Numbered from the stretch's first letter, positions 8,472-17,627 are shown. The stretch: 64,000 nt of DNA from Candidatus Melainabacteria bacterium (GCA_016699165.1 CP064963.1:2418001-2482000), one strand, 5' to 3'. Program-made: numbers and translations. Notes: a model not told the origin generated them from the sequence alone.

Positions 8472-9104
8472 TTACCTAGTTGTACAAATAGGTGCAAACA
8501 TATCCGGCATCATCGCGTGATGATTGGACATGAGCAATCCAGGCCATAAAGTCATGACCAGCATCACCGCTCCCATCAGGAAGTGAGAGATATCCGAACC
8601 AAGATAAAACATGTTCGGGTGATGTGAGTCCACTACGATTTGATAAGCATAGTAGCCCGCAAACCAAAGCCAGAATGCCGCCTGAAGATACGCGAACCAG
8701 ATGCCGAAATTGAGCGGATAAAACATGAGAGCCATACCCAAAAGCATGCCGACATGAGCCCAATCCCACCACCATTTGGTGGGATACAAAACACGCTTCC
8801 CCCAGCTCAAGGCACGAGCAGTAAACCAGGCAGCGCCAGAAAAGAGCACGACGGCCCAGAGTGTGAAACTAGAGGCAATGACGTCGGGAGCCAGATGGAA
8901 AGCCATGGCAAGCATGCAAATGCCATGACCAATTTCATTCTCGGGCTCCCAATAGCCGTAAATAGCCTTTACCTTCTCACCAAACAGCAAGCGGTAAAGG
9001 TAGAAGCCAAATCCGATGAAAAACGTCGCAGCTATGGCATAGACCAGCCAAGCAGGAGCAGTAAGTGAGGACATGAAAGTCAGGGGCATCAAATCTTGAT
9101 GCAT
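8472..9104 (-). CDS. DUF5134-like membrane protein with His/Met-rich tail
   Basis: 210 residues with about six membrane helices (for example LVYAIAATFFIGFGFYLYRL and FGIWFAYLQAAFWLWFAGYY). Conserved His/Met positions face the same side (GHGICMLAMAFHLAPD, HVGMLLGMALMFYP), and the C-terminus carries MSNHHAMMPDM, a plausible copper ligand set. The layout resembles DUF5134 proteins, which often accompany copper genes; function is not established. It is the first gene of the operon. The start at 9104 has AAAGGAAA upstream, and a 630-base gap precedes it. Confidence 0.7.
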   Translation of the reverse strand: MHQDLMPLTFMSSLTAPAWLVYAIAATFFIGFGFYLYRLLFGEKVKAIYGYWEPENEIGHGICMLAMAFHLAPDVIASSFTLWAVVLFSGAAWFTARALSWGKRVLYPTKWWWDWAHVGMLLGMALMFYPLNFGIWFAYLQAAFWLWFAGYYAYQIVVDSHHPNMFYLGSDISHFLMGAVMLVMTLWPGLLMSNHHAMMPDMFAPICTTR

Positions 9105-9736
9105 CGCTGTTTCCTTTCTTTGGGTGGATATTGAGTTATTAGATTGAAAAGAGGAATTATTCCTGAGGATAAAGAACTAAAAGTAAGTTGAATCTCTCAT
9201 CATGAATGAGGCTTTTTCCAACTCAACGCGATACGAAAGAAAGCATAAAGAATCAGCTGAAATGAGCTTCCACAGCCAATTTCATGCCTACTTTAAAACC
9301 AAAAACAAAAAAACAATGATAAACACTTTAAATCATGACAGCCCAAATATTGGCTAGCAGAGCCGATAGAGCACCACCCCCGGTGTGGGTTACACAAAAT
9401 GTAACAGCCCACTGTAAGTATTGGAGAAAATGATTCACCACATTCGATACCAAAAGCATTAGGTGATCAACCAAACAAGCATAAAGAAATCATAAAACCT
9501 AGCGCAGATGACTTAACCAATTTTTGTTGCAAGAGTGCAATGAACTTGTGAGCGAGCTTGATTCATCCCATGCAAGAAGAATAGGTTGCGTAATCCTTTT
9601 CTCTCATCCAATAGAAGTTTCAAATCTCAAACTAGTTTCTCCTTTCAGCCAAAATTTGCCAATTGTCCTCGAGGTTTTACACCCCGAAGCAAATGGCTAC
9701 GCCTAACCCAATCAAAGCAACCTAAAAGGAAAAAGC
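9105..9736. other. Divergent intergenic region, 632 bases
   Basis: It separates the copper operon (minus) from two small membrane-protein genes (plus) and holds both promoter regions. A hairpin at 9385-9412 has 10 pairs (GTGGG/CCCAC and TTACA/TGTAA, 3-base bulge, 5-base loop) and no T-run, so it is probably not a terminator. The stretch 9590-9720 is pyrimidine-rich, like other leaders of G/C-ending genes. No convincing gene: the open frame 9524-9706 has no supported start. Confidence 0.5.
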
Positions 9737-10114
9737 ATGAAGGCCAACAAGAGCACTCTTGGCGCTCCCACCATCATCTTCGCCGCCTGTGCAGCACTTG
9801 CAGGCGCCTGGGCCGTACTCGAATGGTACACCTTCGTGGCGCTGGCTACCGCCTGCGTCGCCTCCACCGCTTCCATCTGTCTTGCCTCCTGGGCGCGCAC
9901 GCAGATGAATTTGCACGGACGCTCCGGACTCGAAGTCTCGATCCCCGCCTTCGGCATGGCTTGGTTCCCAAGCCTGGTCGTATTGCTGTTTGGAGCCTAT
10001 CTGATGCCTGCAGACCTGACCATCTGGCCGGCTTTCGCTTCATTCGTCTGTGCCGTCTGGGGCGCCTGGTTCCGCACGCAGCCGCGCGCTCAATCCAAGC
10101 CCTTCCCAGCCTGA
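9737..10114 (+). CDS. Small membrane protein, unknown
   Basis: 125 residues with G/C-ending codons and about four hydrophobic segments (TIIFAACAALAGAWAVLEWY; FVALATACVASTASICLAS; FPSLVVLLFGAYLMPA; FASFVCAVWGAWF). The ATG follows AAAAGGAAAAAGC. I recognise no family. It is followed after 11 bases by a second membrane protein of similar size, so the two are an operon, closed by the terminator at 10535. Confidence 0.7.
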   Translation: MKANKSTLGAPTIIFAACAALAGAWAVLEWYTFVALATACVASTASICLASWARTQMNLHGRSGLEVSIPAFGMAWFPSLVVLLFGAYLMPADLTIWPAFASFVCAVWGAWFRTQPRAQSKPFPA

Positions 10115-10125
10115 GGAATCGAAGG

Positions 10126-10494
10126 ATGAGCAAAACCTACAGTCTTTCAGCCGAGCGGTCTGAGCTCGAAGGAATGAAGAGCTACCTGCGCTTCATGGTG
10201 ACATTCATCACCATGCTTTCGCTGGTCCTTCTAGCCGTTTTTGCAAAACCGGCTTTTATCTTCACTCTGACAGCCATTATTGTGGTCGGATGGCCCTTGA
10301 TGGTGACCCGCCTGGTTCGTCTCTACGACAAAGAGGGCGTCGAAAGCCGCGTTGCCGTCATGGGCATCGGCAATATCACCCCCCTCTTGATGATGCCATT
10401 TGGACATTACATCCTGCCGCATGATCAGCAACTTCTATTGGTGGTCGCTGGCTTCGCCGTCAACATCTGGGGCGCTTTCTTTGCAAAGCGCTAG
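10126..10494 (+). CDS. Small membrane protein, unknown
   Basis: 122 residues from the ATG at 10126 (GAGGAATCGAAGG upstream). The frame stays open further upstream, but that part overlaps the preceding gene and looks like shadow. A hydrophilic N-terminal helix is followed by four membrane segments (FMVTFITMLSLVLLAVF, FIFTLTAIIVVGWPLMV, VMGIGNITPLLMMPFG, LLLVVAGFAVNIWGAFF). It has no known motif. The size, topology and codon style match the upstream partner, with which it may form a heteromeric membrane complex (inference). Confidence 0.7.
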   Translation: MSKTYSLSAERSELEGMKSYLRFMVTFITMLSLVLLAVFAKPAFIFTLTAIIVVGWPLMVTRLVRLYDKEGVESRVAVMGIGNITPLLMMPFGHYILPHDQQLLLVVAGFAVNIWGAFFAKR

Positions 10495-10534
10495 GCGCAC
10501 TTTGATTCTCAACTAGAAACGTAAGCTGAACTCG

Positions 10535-10572
10535 CCTCGGTCCAATCTTAAAAGATTGGCCGAGGTACTTTT
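10535..10572 (+). terminator. Terminator of the 9737-10494 gene pair
   Basis: Arms 10535-10548 and 10553-10565 pair over 13 bases with one bulged T and are followed by ACTTTT. It lies 40 bases after the stop. Confidence 0.75.
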
Positions 10573-10644
10573 GCCTTTACTTACCTCTTAATTTAAATCT
10601 TAGCTGGCGTGCAACTATAAATGATAGTATACACTAAATTCAAC

Positions 10645-11517
10645 TTAGTCTAGTCCTCTACTTGATTGAAGCAAAATCCGATTTTTTAAAGCCTCGGCAA
10701 AACGAGTCGGTGCTTCTTTGTCAAAACTCAAGAACAAACTAGGCTCGACTAATTCAAGCTCCATCAAGAAGGGCTTTCCATCCTCATCTGGCACGATATC
10801 GACTCGCGCATAAACAGGCTCTCTATCAAGAGTGTTTAAAACTCTATGACCAAACGCAACTTCGGCAGTGCTTGCAATGACTGATGATTCGCCCGCCCCG
10901 CCTGCTTCTGCCAGTGCCTGAAAGGCACTTTTTCTTGCGCAATGACTGAACTCGCCATTGAAATACATAAGAGATCGCTCGCCATATTCCAAGACTTCGG
11001 GCATGAATTTTTGAATCAGCACCGCACCAGACTGACAAAGATTGCGCATGTGCACACGATATTCGTCAATCTGTCGTGGCAAAGAAAATTTCTTCACACC
11101 CCAGGTCGCTAGTCCAATAGTTGGTTTTACAATAACTGTGCTCCACTCTACTGGTGGCAATGTCTCTAAAGGCTCGCCTTTGAGCGCCATAATGGTCGGC
11201 ACTATCTCAATATTTTTTTGTTCCAGTTCTAATAAATAAACTTTGTCGCAGTTCCATTCGACTAAAGGAAGGTCGTTTACAAGCCGATCTCCGCGCTCTT
11301 TGCAAAATATACGAAACTCGTCATAGTGCAAATGATAGTCCCAAGTGGAGCGTAAAACACACAAGCCAGCTTGGTCCCAATCGATAGATTGGTCGCGCCA
11401 GTCTGCATAATTACATTTCAATCCCTGCGCTTTCAAAACGTCCAAAGCAAGCCTGTCATCGGGATCCAGCTCAGGCAGATCTTTATAAGTGATAAAAGTA
11501 AAATCGAATTTACTCAT
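10645..11517 (-). CDS. ATP-grasp ligase of the DcsG/glutathione-synthetase-like type
   Basis: 290 residues. The sequence has the ATP-grasp pattern of short DcsG/RimK-like proteins: an early LRSTWDYHLHYDEF segment, VIVKPTIGLATWGVKKF (ATP-contacting Lys), VLIQKFMPEV, and the metal-binding segment FLMELELVEPSLFL near the C-terminus. Such enzymes join a carboxylate to an amine through an acyl phosphate. Its ATG overlaps the xdhC stop (ATGA), making it the last gene of the xanthine dehydrogenase operon. That is not a standard xdh neighbour, so it may modify a purine-derived product or a cofactor; no substrate can be read from sequence. Confidence 0.8.
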   Translation of the reverse strand: MSKFDFTFITYKDLPELDPDDRLALDVLKAQGLKCNYADWRDQSIDWDQAGLCVLRSTWDYHLHYDEFRIFCKERGDRLVNDLPLVEWNCDKVYLLELEQKNIEIVPTIMALKGEPLETLPPVEWSTVIVKPTIGLATWGVKKFSLPRQIDEYRVHMRNLCQSGAVLIQKFMPEVLEYGERSLMYFNGEFSHCARKSAFQALAEAGGAGESSVIASTAEVAFGHRVLNTLDREPVYARVDIVPDEDGKPFLMELELVEPSLFLSFDKEAPTRFAEALKNRILLQSSRGLD

Positions 11518-12320
11518 TTATTGGCAGTCTTATCGCGCTCGCTCAAGAGCTGTGCAGCCACGCTTATAGCAATTTCTTGAGGTGAGTTGTTGCCTACTTG
11601 CAGACCAATGGGACAAAATATCCTCTGCTTATACTCTTCCGGAAAGCCTGCCTGTTCGATGTCTTGCATCAATCGTGCTGCCTTCGCCTTGCTTCCGATA
11701 GCGCCCAAATAAGGCAACGGACGCTCTTTCCATTGCTTAAATATTTCAAGCATAATGGGACTGTCGCTACTGTGTCCCATTGTCATCAATATCACATAAG
11801 CATCTTTTGGAATTTTAGATACATATGAAACCATGTCGGCAATACATATTTTCTCAAGATTGAAAGAATGGGGAAGTCTATCAAGCCAGACTTGTCGCGG
11901 ATCTATACAGGTAATACGACAATTGAGACGAACCAGATTTTCAATTAACGCCTGACTGCAATGACCGGCACCAAAAATGATTATATTCCAGCGATCAGGG
12001 GCAAAAATCTCAAAATAAAGAGTGACCGAACCGCCGCAGGTCATGCCCAAATCCTGATTGAGATTGACTTTTACTAGTCTTGTAACTTCTGAATCTGATT
12101 TATTATTTTTGTGAGCCTCGAGCATTTCGCGCGATATTTCAAGCGCACGATTTTCAATTTTGCCACCGCCCACAGTACCGAAATAAAGACCTTCGGCAGT
12201 CACAAGCATTTTACTGCCGTTGTTTTGAGGGACGCTACCAATAGAGTCCACCATCGTTGCCGAAACGAATGGTTCGCCTTCAGCTAATAAATTATTGACC
12301 TGGGTGTAATACTCAAACAT
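11514..12320 (-). CDS. xdhC: XdhC-type molybdenum-cofactor maturation factor
   Basis: 268 residues. The N-terminal XdhC/CoxI domain shows EGLYFGTVGGGKIE and LGMTCGGSVTLYFE. The C-terminal half is a Rossmann fold with IIIFGAGHCSQAL and PYLGAIGSKAKAARL. XdhC proteins bind the molybdenum cofactor, sulfurate it with a desulfurase, and insert it into xanthine dehydrogenase. It overlaps xdhB by 8 bases and the ATP-grasp gene by 4, so all are translationally coupled. No moco-dedicated NifS-like gene is adjacent, though the SufS-like gene at 2311 lies in the same region. Confidence 0.92.
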   Translation of the reverse strand: MFEYYTQVNNLLAEGEPFVSATMVDSIGSVPQNNGSKMLVTAEGLYFGTVGGGKIENRALEISREMLEAHKNNKSDSEVTRLVKVNLNQDLGMTCGGSVTLYFEIFAPDRWNIIIFGAGHCSQALIENLVRLNCRITCIDPRQVWLDRLPHSFNLEKICIADMVSYVSKIPKDAYVILMTMGHSSDSPIMLEIFKQWKERPLPYLGAIGSKAKAARLMQDIEQAGFPEEYKQRIFCPIGLQVGNNSPQEIAISVAAQLLSERDKTANK

Positions 12321-14772
12321 CTAGAATGGCTTTCGCTTTTTCTCTTGTTTTGCCGGACAAGTCGTTTTTTGATCTGGCTGCTGCCACCGAACTCGATACC
12401 GGTCTAAGATTTTTGTAAATTATTTCGGGCAGTTGAATATCATGGAATTCATTGAAACGAAGCGCTCCAGCTGTGCATTTTCCATTATTTGCTTTTTCGT
12501 AATGACATTCCATTCGCATCAAAATTTCTTCAGGTGTTGCCGGAATGGAAAGCGGAGCAATCACATTTTCAGATCCGGTCAAATAAGACAATGCATTTTT
12601 AATTGCTGCATAGACTGAAATGCCCAGCACCAGCGGAGGTTCACCCACAGCCTTTGTGCCGCGAATGTTAGGGGTGTTATAAAAATCTGTAGTGTTGATA
12701 TTAAAAATCGCCGGAATATCGTTGATATTTGGAATTTTATATGTGGTCGGCGAATGATTTAAAAGAGCACCTTTGTCGGAATAGCGCAGCTCTTCATTGG
12801 TCATCCAACCTATGCCTTGCATAAACGCGCCAGCCATCTGCCCTTTGTTAATACCAGGATTAATCGATTTGCCAATATCCATCAACATATCGAAGCGCTC
12901 GACTGTCATTGTGCCGGTGAATCTATCGATTAAAACTTCACTCACAGCAGCGCCCATTGTGAAATACAAAAATGGCTCGCCGTGTCCTTTGCTCCAATCA
13001 AAGTGTATGCCCTTAGTGGCATAAAATCCACGCTCACCAAGTGATGTGCGCGAGCGATAAGTGGCTGCTACAGCCTCGATAAAAGAGCGTGAATTAGAGG
13101 GATTTTGTTTGTCATAGACTTTTGAGTCTTCAAAACTAATATTTTCCATTGAGATTTGAACGGCTTTTGCAATGTTTTCTTTGATTTTTCGGCATGCATC
13201 CACAGTGGCTGCTCCATTTAAATCTGTGGCTGAAGAGGCTGCCGTTGCCGATGTATTGTTATTCTTCTCGGTCGACGTTGCCATCACACGCACATGTTCG
13301 ACCGGAATGCCAAACTCATCGCAGGCCAGCATGCGCATATTGGTATTGACACCCTGTCCCATTTCTGTCGCACCGGTTGAGACTTGAACTGAGCCGTCGA
13401 GATATACATTTACTAAAGCATTTGCCTGGTTGAGCATTGTATTGGTGAAGGAAATGCCGAATTTTACGCCGGTTAAAGCCAGACCCTTAACATGGGTTTC
13501 ACTTTCAGCGTTGAATTTATCGATTGCTTTTTTGCGATTTTGATAATCGCAAGAAGCGCTCAACTGCTCAAATATAGCCGGCAAATTATTATTTGAAATT
13601 ACTTGTCCATACGGAGTTGTGTTGCGCGTATCACCGGTCCCATACAAGTTACGCTGACGCACTAGAAGCGCATCGAGCCCCAGATACTGAGCAATTTCTT
13701 CCATCACATTTTCAATAGTGATAATGCCCTGCGGTCCACCAAATCCACGAAAAGCCGTATTGGGAGGCAAATTAGTACGACAGATTGTTCCAGTCAGCTG
13801 AGCATTTTCTAAAAAGTATGCGTTATCAGAGTGAGTAATCGCTCTACCTATAACAGCCGTGGATAAGTCGTTATAAGCGCCACCGTCTGCATACAAATCG
13901 AACTTAACGGCTGTGATTACGCCATTATTGTCGAAAGCGACTTTATATCTGTTTTGAAAAGGATGACGCTTGCCGGTATGCTTCATGTCGTCGTCTTTGT
14001 TGAAAATGAGACGGGCAGCACGTTTTGTTTTAAGTGCAACCATGCATGCCATAACAGCAGGATGTGTCGCCTGACATTCTTTACCGCCAAATCCGCCGCC
14101 CATGCGCTTTGTGATAACCACTACTTCACTTTGTTTGAGTCCCAACAAATGAGCGATAGTGTGTTGAACCTCGCTTGGATTCTGGGTACTCGAATGAACG
14201 ACCAACTCGTTATTTTCGCCAGGATAAGCAATACACGCTTGCGACTCGAAATAGAAATGCTCCGCTCCGCCAATTACTAAAACGCCATCGAGGGTGTGAT
14301 CGGCTGTTTTAAAAGCGGCATCAACGTCGCCACGATTTATTTTGTAGACTTTATCAATAAAAGACTTTTTGGCAATAGCTTGATTGATAGTCAAAATCGG
14401 CTCTAGTTCTTCCATGTCGAGAACTATTGCTTCTTTTGCTTGCTTGATTGCTTCTCTTGTTTCAGCACCAATAACGACTATAGGCTCGCCTAAAAATTGC
14501 GAGACTTCTTCGACAAGTAAAATTTCGTCCTGAGTAATGGGACCAAATACATTGTGATGAAGGTCTTTGCAAGTCAAAAGACAAACGACACCTGGGATGT
14601 TTTGCGCTTTGCTTAAGTCCAACTTTTTGATTCTGCCATGAGCATAGGGCGAGCCCAAAATGCCGACGAGAAGCTCGCCTTGGGCATGCGGCATGTCGTC
14701 TATGTAAACAGATTCACCGCGAACGTGAGTGTGAGCGGCGTCGTGCGGTATGTTTTTTCCAATTATCGACAT
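12313..14772 (-). CDS. xdhB: Xanthine dehydrogenase, molybdopterin-binding large subunit
   Basis: 819 residues, normal for the separate Mo subunit of bacterial XDH. It opens with AHTHVRGESVYIDDMP, then shows the moco-binding GGGFGGKECQ, FRGFGGPQG (substrate-site Arg) and GATEMGQGVNTNM. The catalytic Glu sits in KAVGEPPLVLGISV near the C-terminus. It hydroxylates hypoxanthine to xanthine and urate; related substrates cannot be excluded. It overlaps the upstream FAD/Fe-S subunit by 10 bases and xdhC by 8. Confidence 0.93.
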   Translation of the reverse strand: MSIIGKNIPHDAAHTHVRGESVYIDDMPHAQGELLVGILGSPYAHGRIKKLDLSKAQNIPGVVCLLTCKDLHHNVFGPITQDEILLVEEVSQFLGEPIVVIGAETREAIKQAKEAIVLDMEELEPILTINQAIAKKSFIDKVYKINRGDVDAAFKTADHTLDGVLVIGGAEHFYFESQACIAYPGENNELVVHSSTQNPSEVQHTIAHLLGLKQSEVVVITKRMGGGFGGKECQATHPAVMACMVALKTKRAARLIFNKDDDMKHTGKRHPFQNRYKVAFDNNGVITAVKFDLYADGGAYNDLSTAVIGRAITHSDNAYFLENAQLTGTICRTNLPPNTAFRGFGGPQGIITIENVMEEIAQYLGLDALLVRQRNLYGTGDTRNTTPYGQVISNNNLPAIFEQLSASCDYQNRKKAIDKFNAESETHVKGLALTGVKFGISFTNTMLNQANALVNVYLDGSVQVSTGATEMGQGVNTNMRMLACDEFGIPVEHVRVMATSTEKNNNTSATAASSATDLNGAATVDACRKIKENIAKAVQISMENISFEDSKVYDKQNPSNSRSFIEAVAATYRSRTSLGERGFYATKGIHFDWSKGHGEPFLYFTMGAAVSEVLIDRFTGTMTVERFDMLMDIGKSINPGINKGQMAGAFMQGIGWMTNEELRYSDKGALLNHSPTTYKIPNINDIPAIFNINTTDFYNTPNIRGTKAVGEPPLVLGISVYAAIKNALSYLTGSENVIAPLSIPATPEEILMRMECHYEKANNGKCTAGALRFNEFHDIQLPEIIYKNLRPVSSSVAAARSKNDLSGKTREKAKAILDV

Positions 14773-16211
14773 ACTTCTTTTTTACCCAGATCAAAGAACA
14801 GTTTTTGAAAAATGTTTTCACTCAGTCGCAATCTAAAATCGAGCGAGCCTCGAACATCTGATATAGGCTTGATGTTCGCCGCAGCAATTTCTCCAGCCTT
14901 CTTAAAAGTATCGCGAGTTAATGGTGCACCTGTAAGGAATTTTTCTACTTCGGTTGCGCGAATCACAACAGGTCCCACCCCGCCTAATGCAACGGCAGCC
15001 TGCTCGATTTTGCCTTGATTTATTTTCAAGCGAAATGCCGCAGTAAAGGAAGAAATATCTAGATGAATCCGACGCGACACTTTATACAGTCTGACTGTTT
15101 CGTCCTTAGCAGGAAGAGGCAGATGAACAGCGGCAATTACTTCGTCTTGGTTTAAATCTAAGTCTTTATATCCTTTATAAAATTTGGTGATTGGCACCAT
15201 GCGTCTTTTGCTTTTATTTGCAAGTTCAAGCTCGGCATCCATCACAAACAGAAAGGGCGGCGTATCTGCAATAGGCGAAGCGTTTGCGATATTACCAACT
15301 AGTGTTCCGGCATAACGAATTTGAGGCGATCCAAAAAGTTCGAACAATTTGCTGAACTCAGGACACTTGTCTTTAAGATAGTCTTCGACTTGTGCAAGCG
15401 TGACGTTAGGTCCGATTATTAGTTTATTGTCTTTTTCAATAATCGAGCGCGCATCGCTCAGATTGGCTGTACAAGCTGTTATTTCGGGAACCCATTCCAT
15501 CTTGTTCATTACAACACCAAGGTCAGTGCCACCAGAAATGATGCGCAGACCTTTGTTTTGCTCTTTAACCGAAGCCAGCTCTTCAACAGTAGTTGGAAGA
15601 AAAGTATGATATTTGTTAGTTTTAATTTCGACCTGTTGTCCGCTGATTTTTTTTAGTTCAGGGACAATATTTTTGTCGGGATAAAGTGTTGCAACTGGCT
15701 TGTATTCGGCAGTATTGATCGCACAAGTCGAACTAATAATAGATTCGTATCCGGTGCATCGACAAAGATTTCCAGTCAGTGCCTCTTTGGAAGACTGGCT
15801 ATCTATCTTAGTTTTGCAAGACAACGCTTTTTCGCACAAACCAGACATTGCCATAATAAATCCGGGAGTACAAAAACCGCACTGGGCGCCGTGTCCATCG
15901 ACCATGGCTTTTTGCACCGCGTTTAGTGGCTCTTCAAACGAAACGCCTTCGACCGTTACAACGTGGCAGCCATCCATTTGCATGACATATTTGATACACG
16001 CATTAATTGGTTTGTAGTCGATTTTATTTTGACTTGAATCAAGTCGTCCTTCAAAGATAGTGCAGGCACCACAGTCGCCTTCGGCACACACAACTTTGGT
16101 TCCGACCAGTCGCATATCTTCTCTGAGATATTCTGTAAGTGGCTTGAATACAGCGGCACCACTGACATTGACTTGTTTGCCGTTAACGAAAAAACTAACG
16201 AAGTCTCGCAT
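14763..16211 (-). CDS. xdhA: Xanthine dehydrogenase, Fe-S and FAD small subunit
   Basis: 482 residues. Two [2Fe-2S] domains at the N-terminus: plant-type CAEGDCGACTIFEG (about residues 42-55), then CGFCTPGFIMAM and NLCRCTGYESI. A FAD-binding domain follows from about residue 190 (ISGGTDLGVVMNK, GSPQIRYAGTLVGNIANASP), then the CO-dehydrogenase flavoprotein C-terminal fold. Electrons from the Mo subunit pass through both clusters to FAD and NAD+. First gene of the operon. With the PNP at 39580 it gives the cell a route from nucleosides to urate. Confidence 0.93.
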   Translation of the reverse strand: MRDFVSFFVNGKQVNVSGAAVFKPLTEYLREDMRLVGTKVVCAEGDCGACTIFEGRLDSSQNKIDYKPINACIKYVMQMDGCHVVTVEGVSFEEPLNAVQKAMVDGHGAQCGFCTPGFIMAMSGLCEKALSCKTKIDSQSSKEALTGNLCRCTGYESIISSTCAINTAEYKPVATLYPDKNIVPELKKISGQQVEIKTNKYHTFLPTTVEELASVKEQNKGLRIISGGTDLGVVMNKMEWVPEITACTANLSDARSIIEKDNKLIIGPNVTLAQVEDYLKDKCPEFSKLFELFGSPQIRYAGTLVGNIANASPIADTPPFLFVMDAELELANKSKRRMVPITKFYKGYKDLDLNQDEVIAAVHLPLPAKDETVRLYKVSRRIHLDISSFTAAFRLKINQGKIEQAAVALGGVGPVVIRATEVEKFLTGAPLTRDTFKKAGEIAAANIKPISDVRGSLDFRLRLSENIFQKLFFDLGKKEVCR

Positions 16212-16622
16212 TGCTTCTAGAATCCTGCGATAGAAACAGCTAAAAACGATTACAAGCCGTTAATGGTAAACCGCATCTCATGCTTTTACAAGAGCATCAA
16301 AGTGGTAGTTAGCTCAGGTTCGCTAACCCGGATTTTAGTCGCTTGTAAATACTAAATCATCAGCTCTGTTTACTTTTTGAGTTCTATTATCACTTGTATA
16401 TTCTTCTATTTATCATCATTAATTATTAGAGTGCCCTATCCAAGTGGTAGTCATGAATTATCTATTCTCATCTTAACTTGGTTTTTTCTCTAACTCTCCC
16501 TCTCTCTGTTCCTACAAGCATCTCGAACGAAACGCTCACTAATTTCAGTGCGATGTTCGAACATGCCACAAAGCAGAGAGACTTTCTGTCAACAGATGAA
16601 ACCCCGAACAAAGGACATCCCA
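16212..16622. other. Divergent intergenic region with long pyrimidine-rich leader
   Basis: 411 bases between xdhA (minus) and the 16623 gene (plus). No gene seen. The part at about 16480-16520 is pyrimidine-rich and contains TTTTCTCTAACTCTCC, resembling leaders of the other G/C-ending genes (40625, 62441 and the reverse strand near 30615). Confidence 0.5.
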
Positions 16623-17270
16623 ATGTTCAAGAAACCAATCGTGTGGCTGCTCGCTTCGCTTGCAGTGGTCGCCGCATACGTGCTCGTCGTCGCTCCCAAG
16701 ATCGGCGAGTACAGCGCCAATCAGACCTTCGAAACCAATCTGACTGAGCTTCAGGTCAAGACCAAGGCTCTTGCGGACAAGCTCAAGGAGCCGGCCGGAC
16801 AAGCGCTCGCTCAGGCTTCGAAGGAGAAGGTGACAAGCTTTCAAGCTCAGGTGCGCGAATACATCGCCGCTTCCCCCGATGAGACCAAGACCGCCGTCGT
16901 CCTCGACAAGGTCATTGCCCTCGTTGGCGAGATGCGGACAGTTCTTGCCACGCAAGACGAATCGATGCTGACTACCGTGCAGGAATTCAACGTCGCCCTG
17001 AGCGTCGTCATCATGCGCAACCCGCAGCTTTTCGCCAAGCGGCAGCAAGAAGTGTCGGACGTCGTCGAAGAGACGATGACGCTCTACACGCCAATCGCCA
17101 ACGCTCAACGCGTCCTCGACACCATCGACTCGTCGGTGAATTCACTCCTCCTGCGCTCGGGCAAGGGTCAGAACCCAACACCCGAAGACGTTGCTGCTGC
17201 ACAGAAAGAGGTCTTGAAGAACATTCTCGACCGCACCGCAGCCGCTCGCCGTCGCGCTGGGCAGAACTGA
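16623..17270 (+). CDS. Membrane-anchored helical protein, unknown
   Basis: 215 residues from the ATG at 16623 (AAAGGACATCCC upstream). One N-terminal membrane helix (PIVWLLASLAVVAAYVLVV) precedes an Ala/Glu/Lys/Gln-rich, mostly helical, probably coiled-coil domain ending in an Arg-rich tail (AAARRRAGQN). Thirty of the first 40 codons end in G/C, a clear contrast with the adjacent xdh genes. I recognise no family. It lies 76 bases ahead of the small 17347 gene, and they probably share a transcript ending at the 17628 terminator. Confidence 0.7.
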   Translation: MFKKPIVWLLASLAVVAAYVLVVAPKIGEYSANQTFETNLTELQVKTKALADKLKEPAGQALAQASKEKVTSFQAQVREYIAASPDETKTAVVLDKVIALVGEMRTVLATQDESMLTTVQEFNVALSVVIMRNPQLFAKRQQEVSDVVEETMTLYTPIANAQRVLDTIDSSVNSLLLRSGKGQNPTPEDVAAAQKEVLKNILDRTAAARRRAGQN

Positions 17271-17346
17271 AAATTCTGCACTGCACCTGCTTTCCTCGCC
17301 CTGTGAGGAAAGCAACTCACTAACTGCAAGATCAAAAGGAGTTCCC

Positions 17347-17589
17347 ATGCAAGGTCAAAATCCGAATAGCGCGAAGCCAAAAGGCTCAGGACAAAAGATC
17401 TATTCCTGCCCCTGGAAGCTCACCGCAGACCTGTATGAAGTCCCAGCCGGTACCACCTTCGTGTGCGGCAACACGGGACTCATCTCTCTGGGCAACCTTC
17501 TGGCGAGATTCAATCGCCCGAACGACAAGCTCCGTTTCGTCATCGCTCCGCCCAACGAGCGCGTGGCACCTATGCAGTCGAGGCACTAA
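17347..17589 (+). CDS. Small soluble protein, unknown
   Basis: 80 residues; the ATG follows a strong AAAAGGAGTTCCC. The start is Gly/Lys/Ser-rich, then comes a compact region with two cysteines (YSCPWKL and TFVCGNTG). There is no membrane segment and no family I recognise. G/C-ending codons and a dedicated terminator support it as a real gene. Confidence 0.65.
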   Translation: MQGQNPNSAKPKGSGQKIYSCPWKLTADLYEVPAGTTFVCGNTGLISLGNLLARFNRPNDKLRFVIAPPNERVAPMQSRH

Positions 17590-17627
17590 GCGCGCCTTCT
17601 GATGCGCTGAAGTAGCCTTTGCAATGG

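Noticed and set aside
9586..10125. Long N-terminal extension of the 10126 protein
   Set aside because: It overlaps the 9737 gene in another frame, is Arg/His-rich and out of keeping with a membrane protein; ATG 10126 has a good ribosome site.
16545..17108. 187-residue open frame on the minus strand
   Set aside because: Antisense to the 16623 membrane-anchored gene; Leu/Arg/His-rich shadow.
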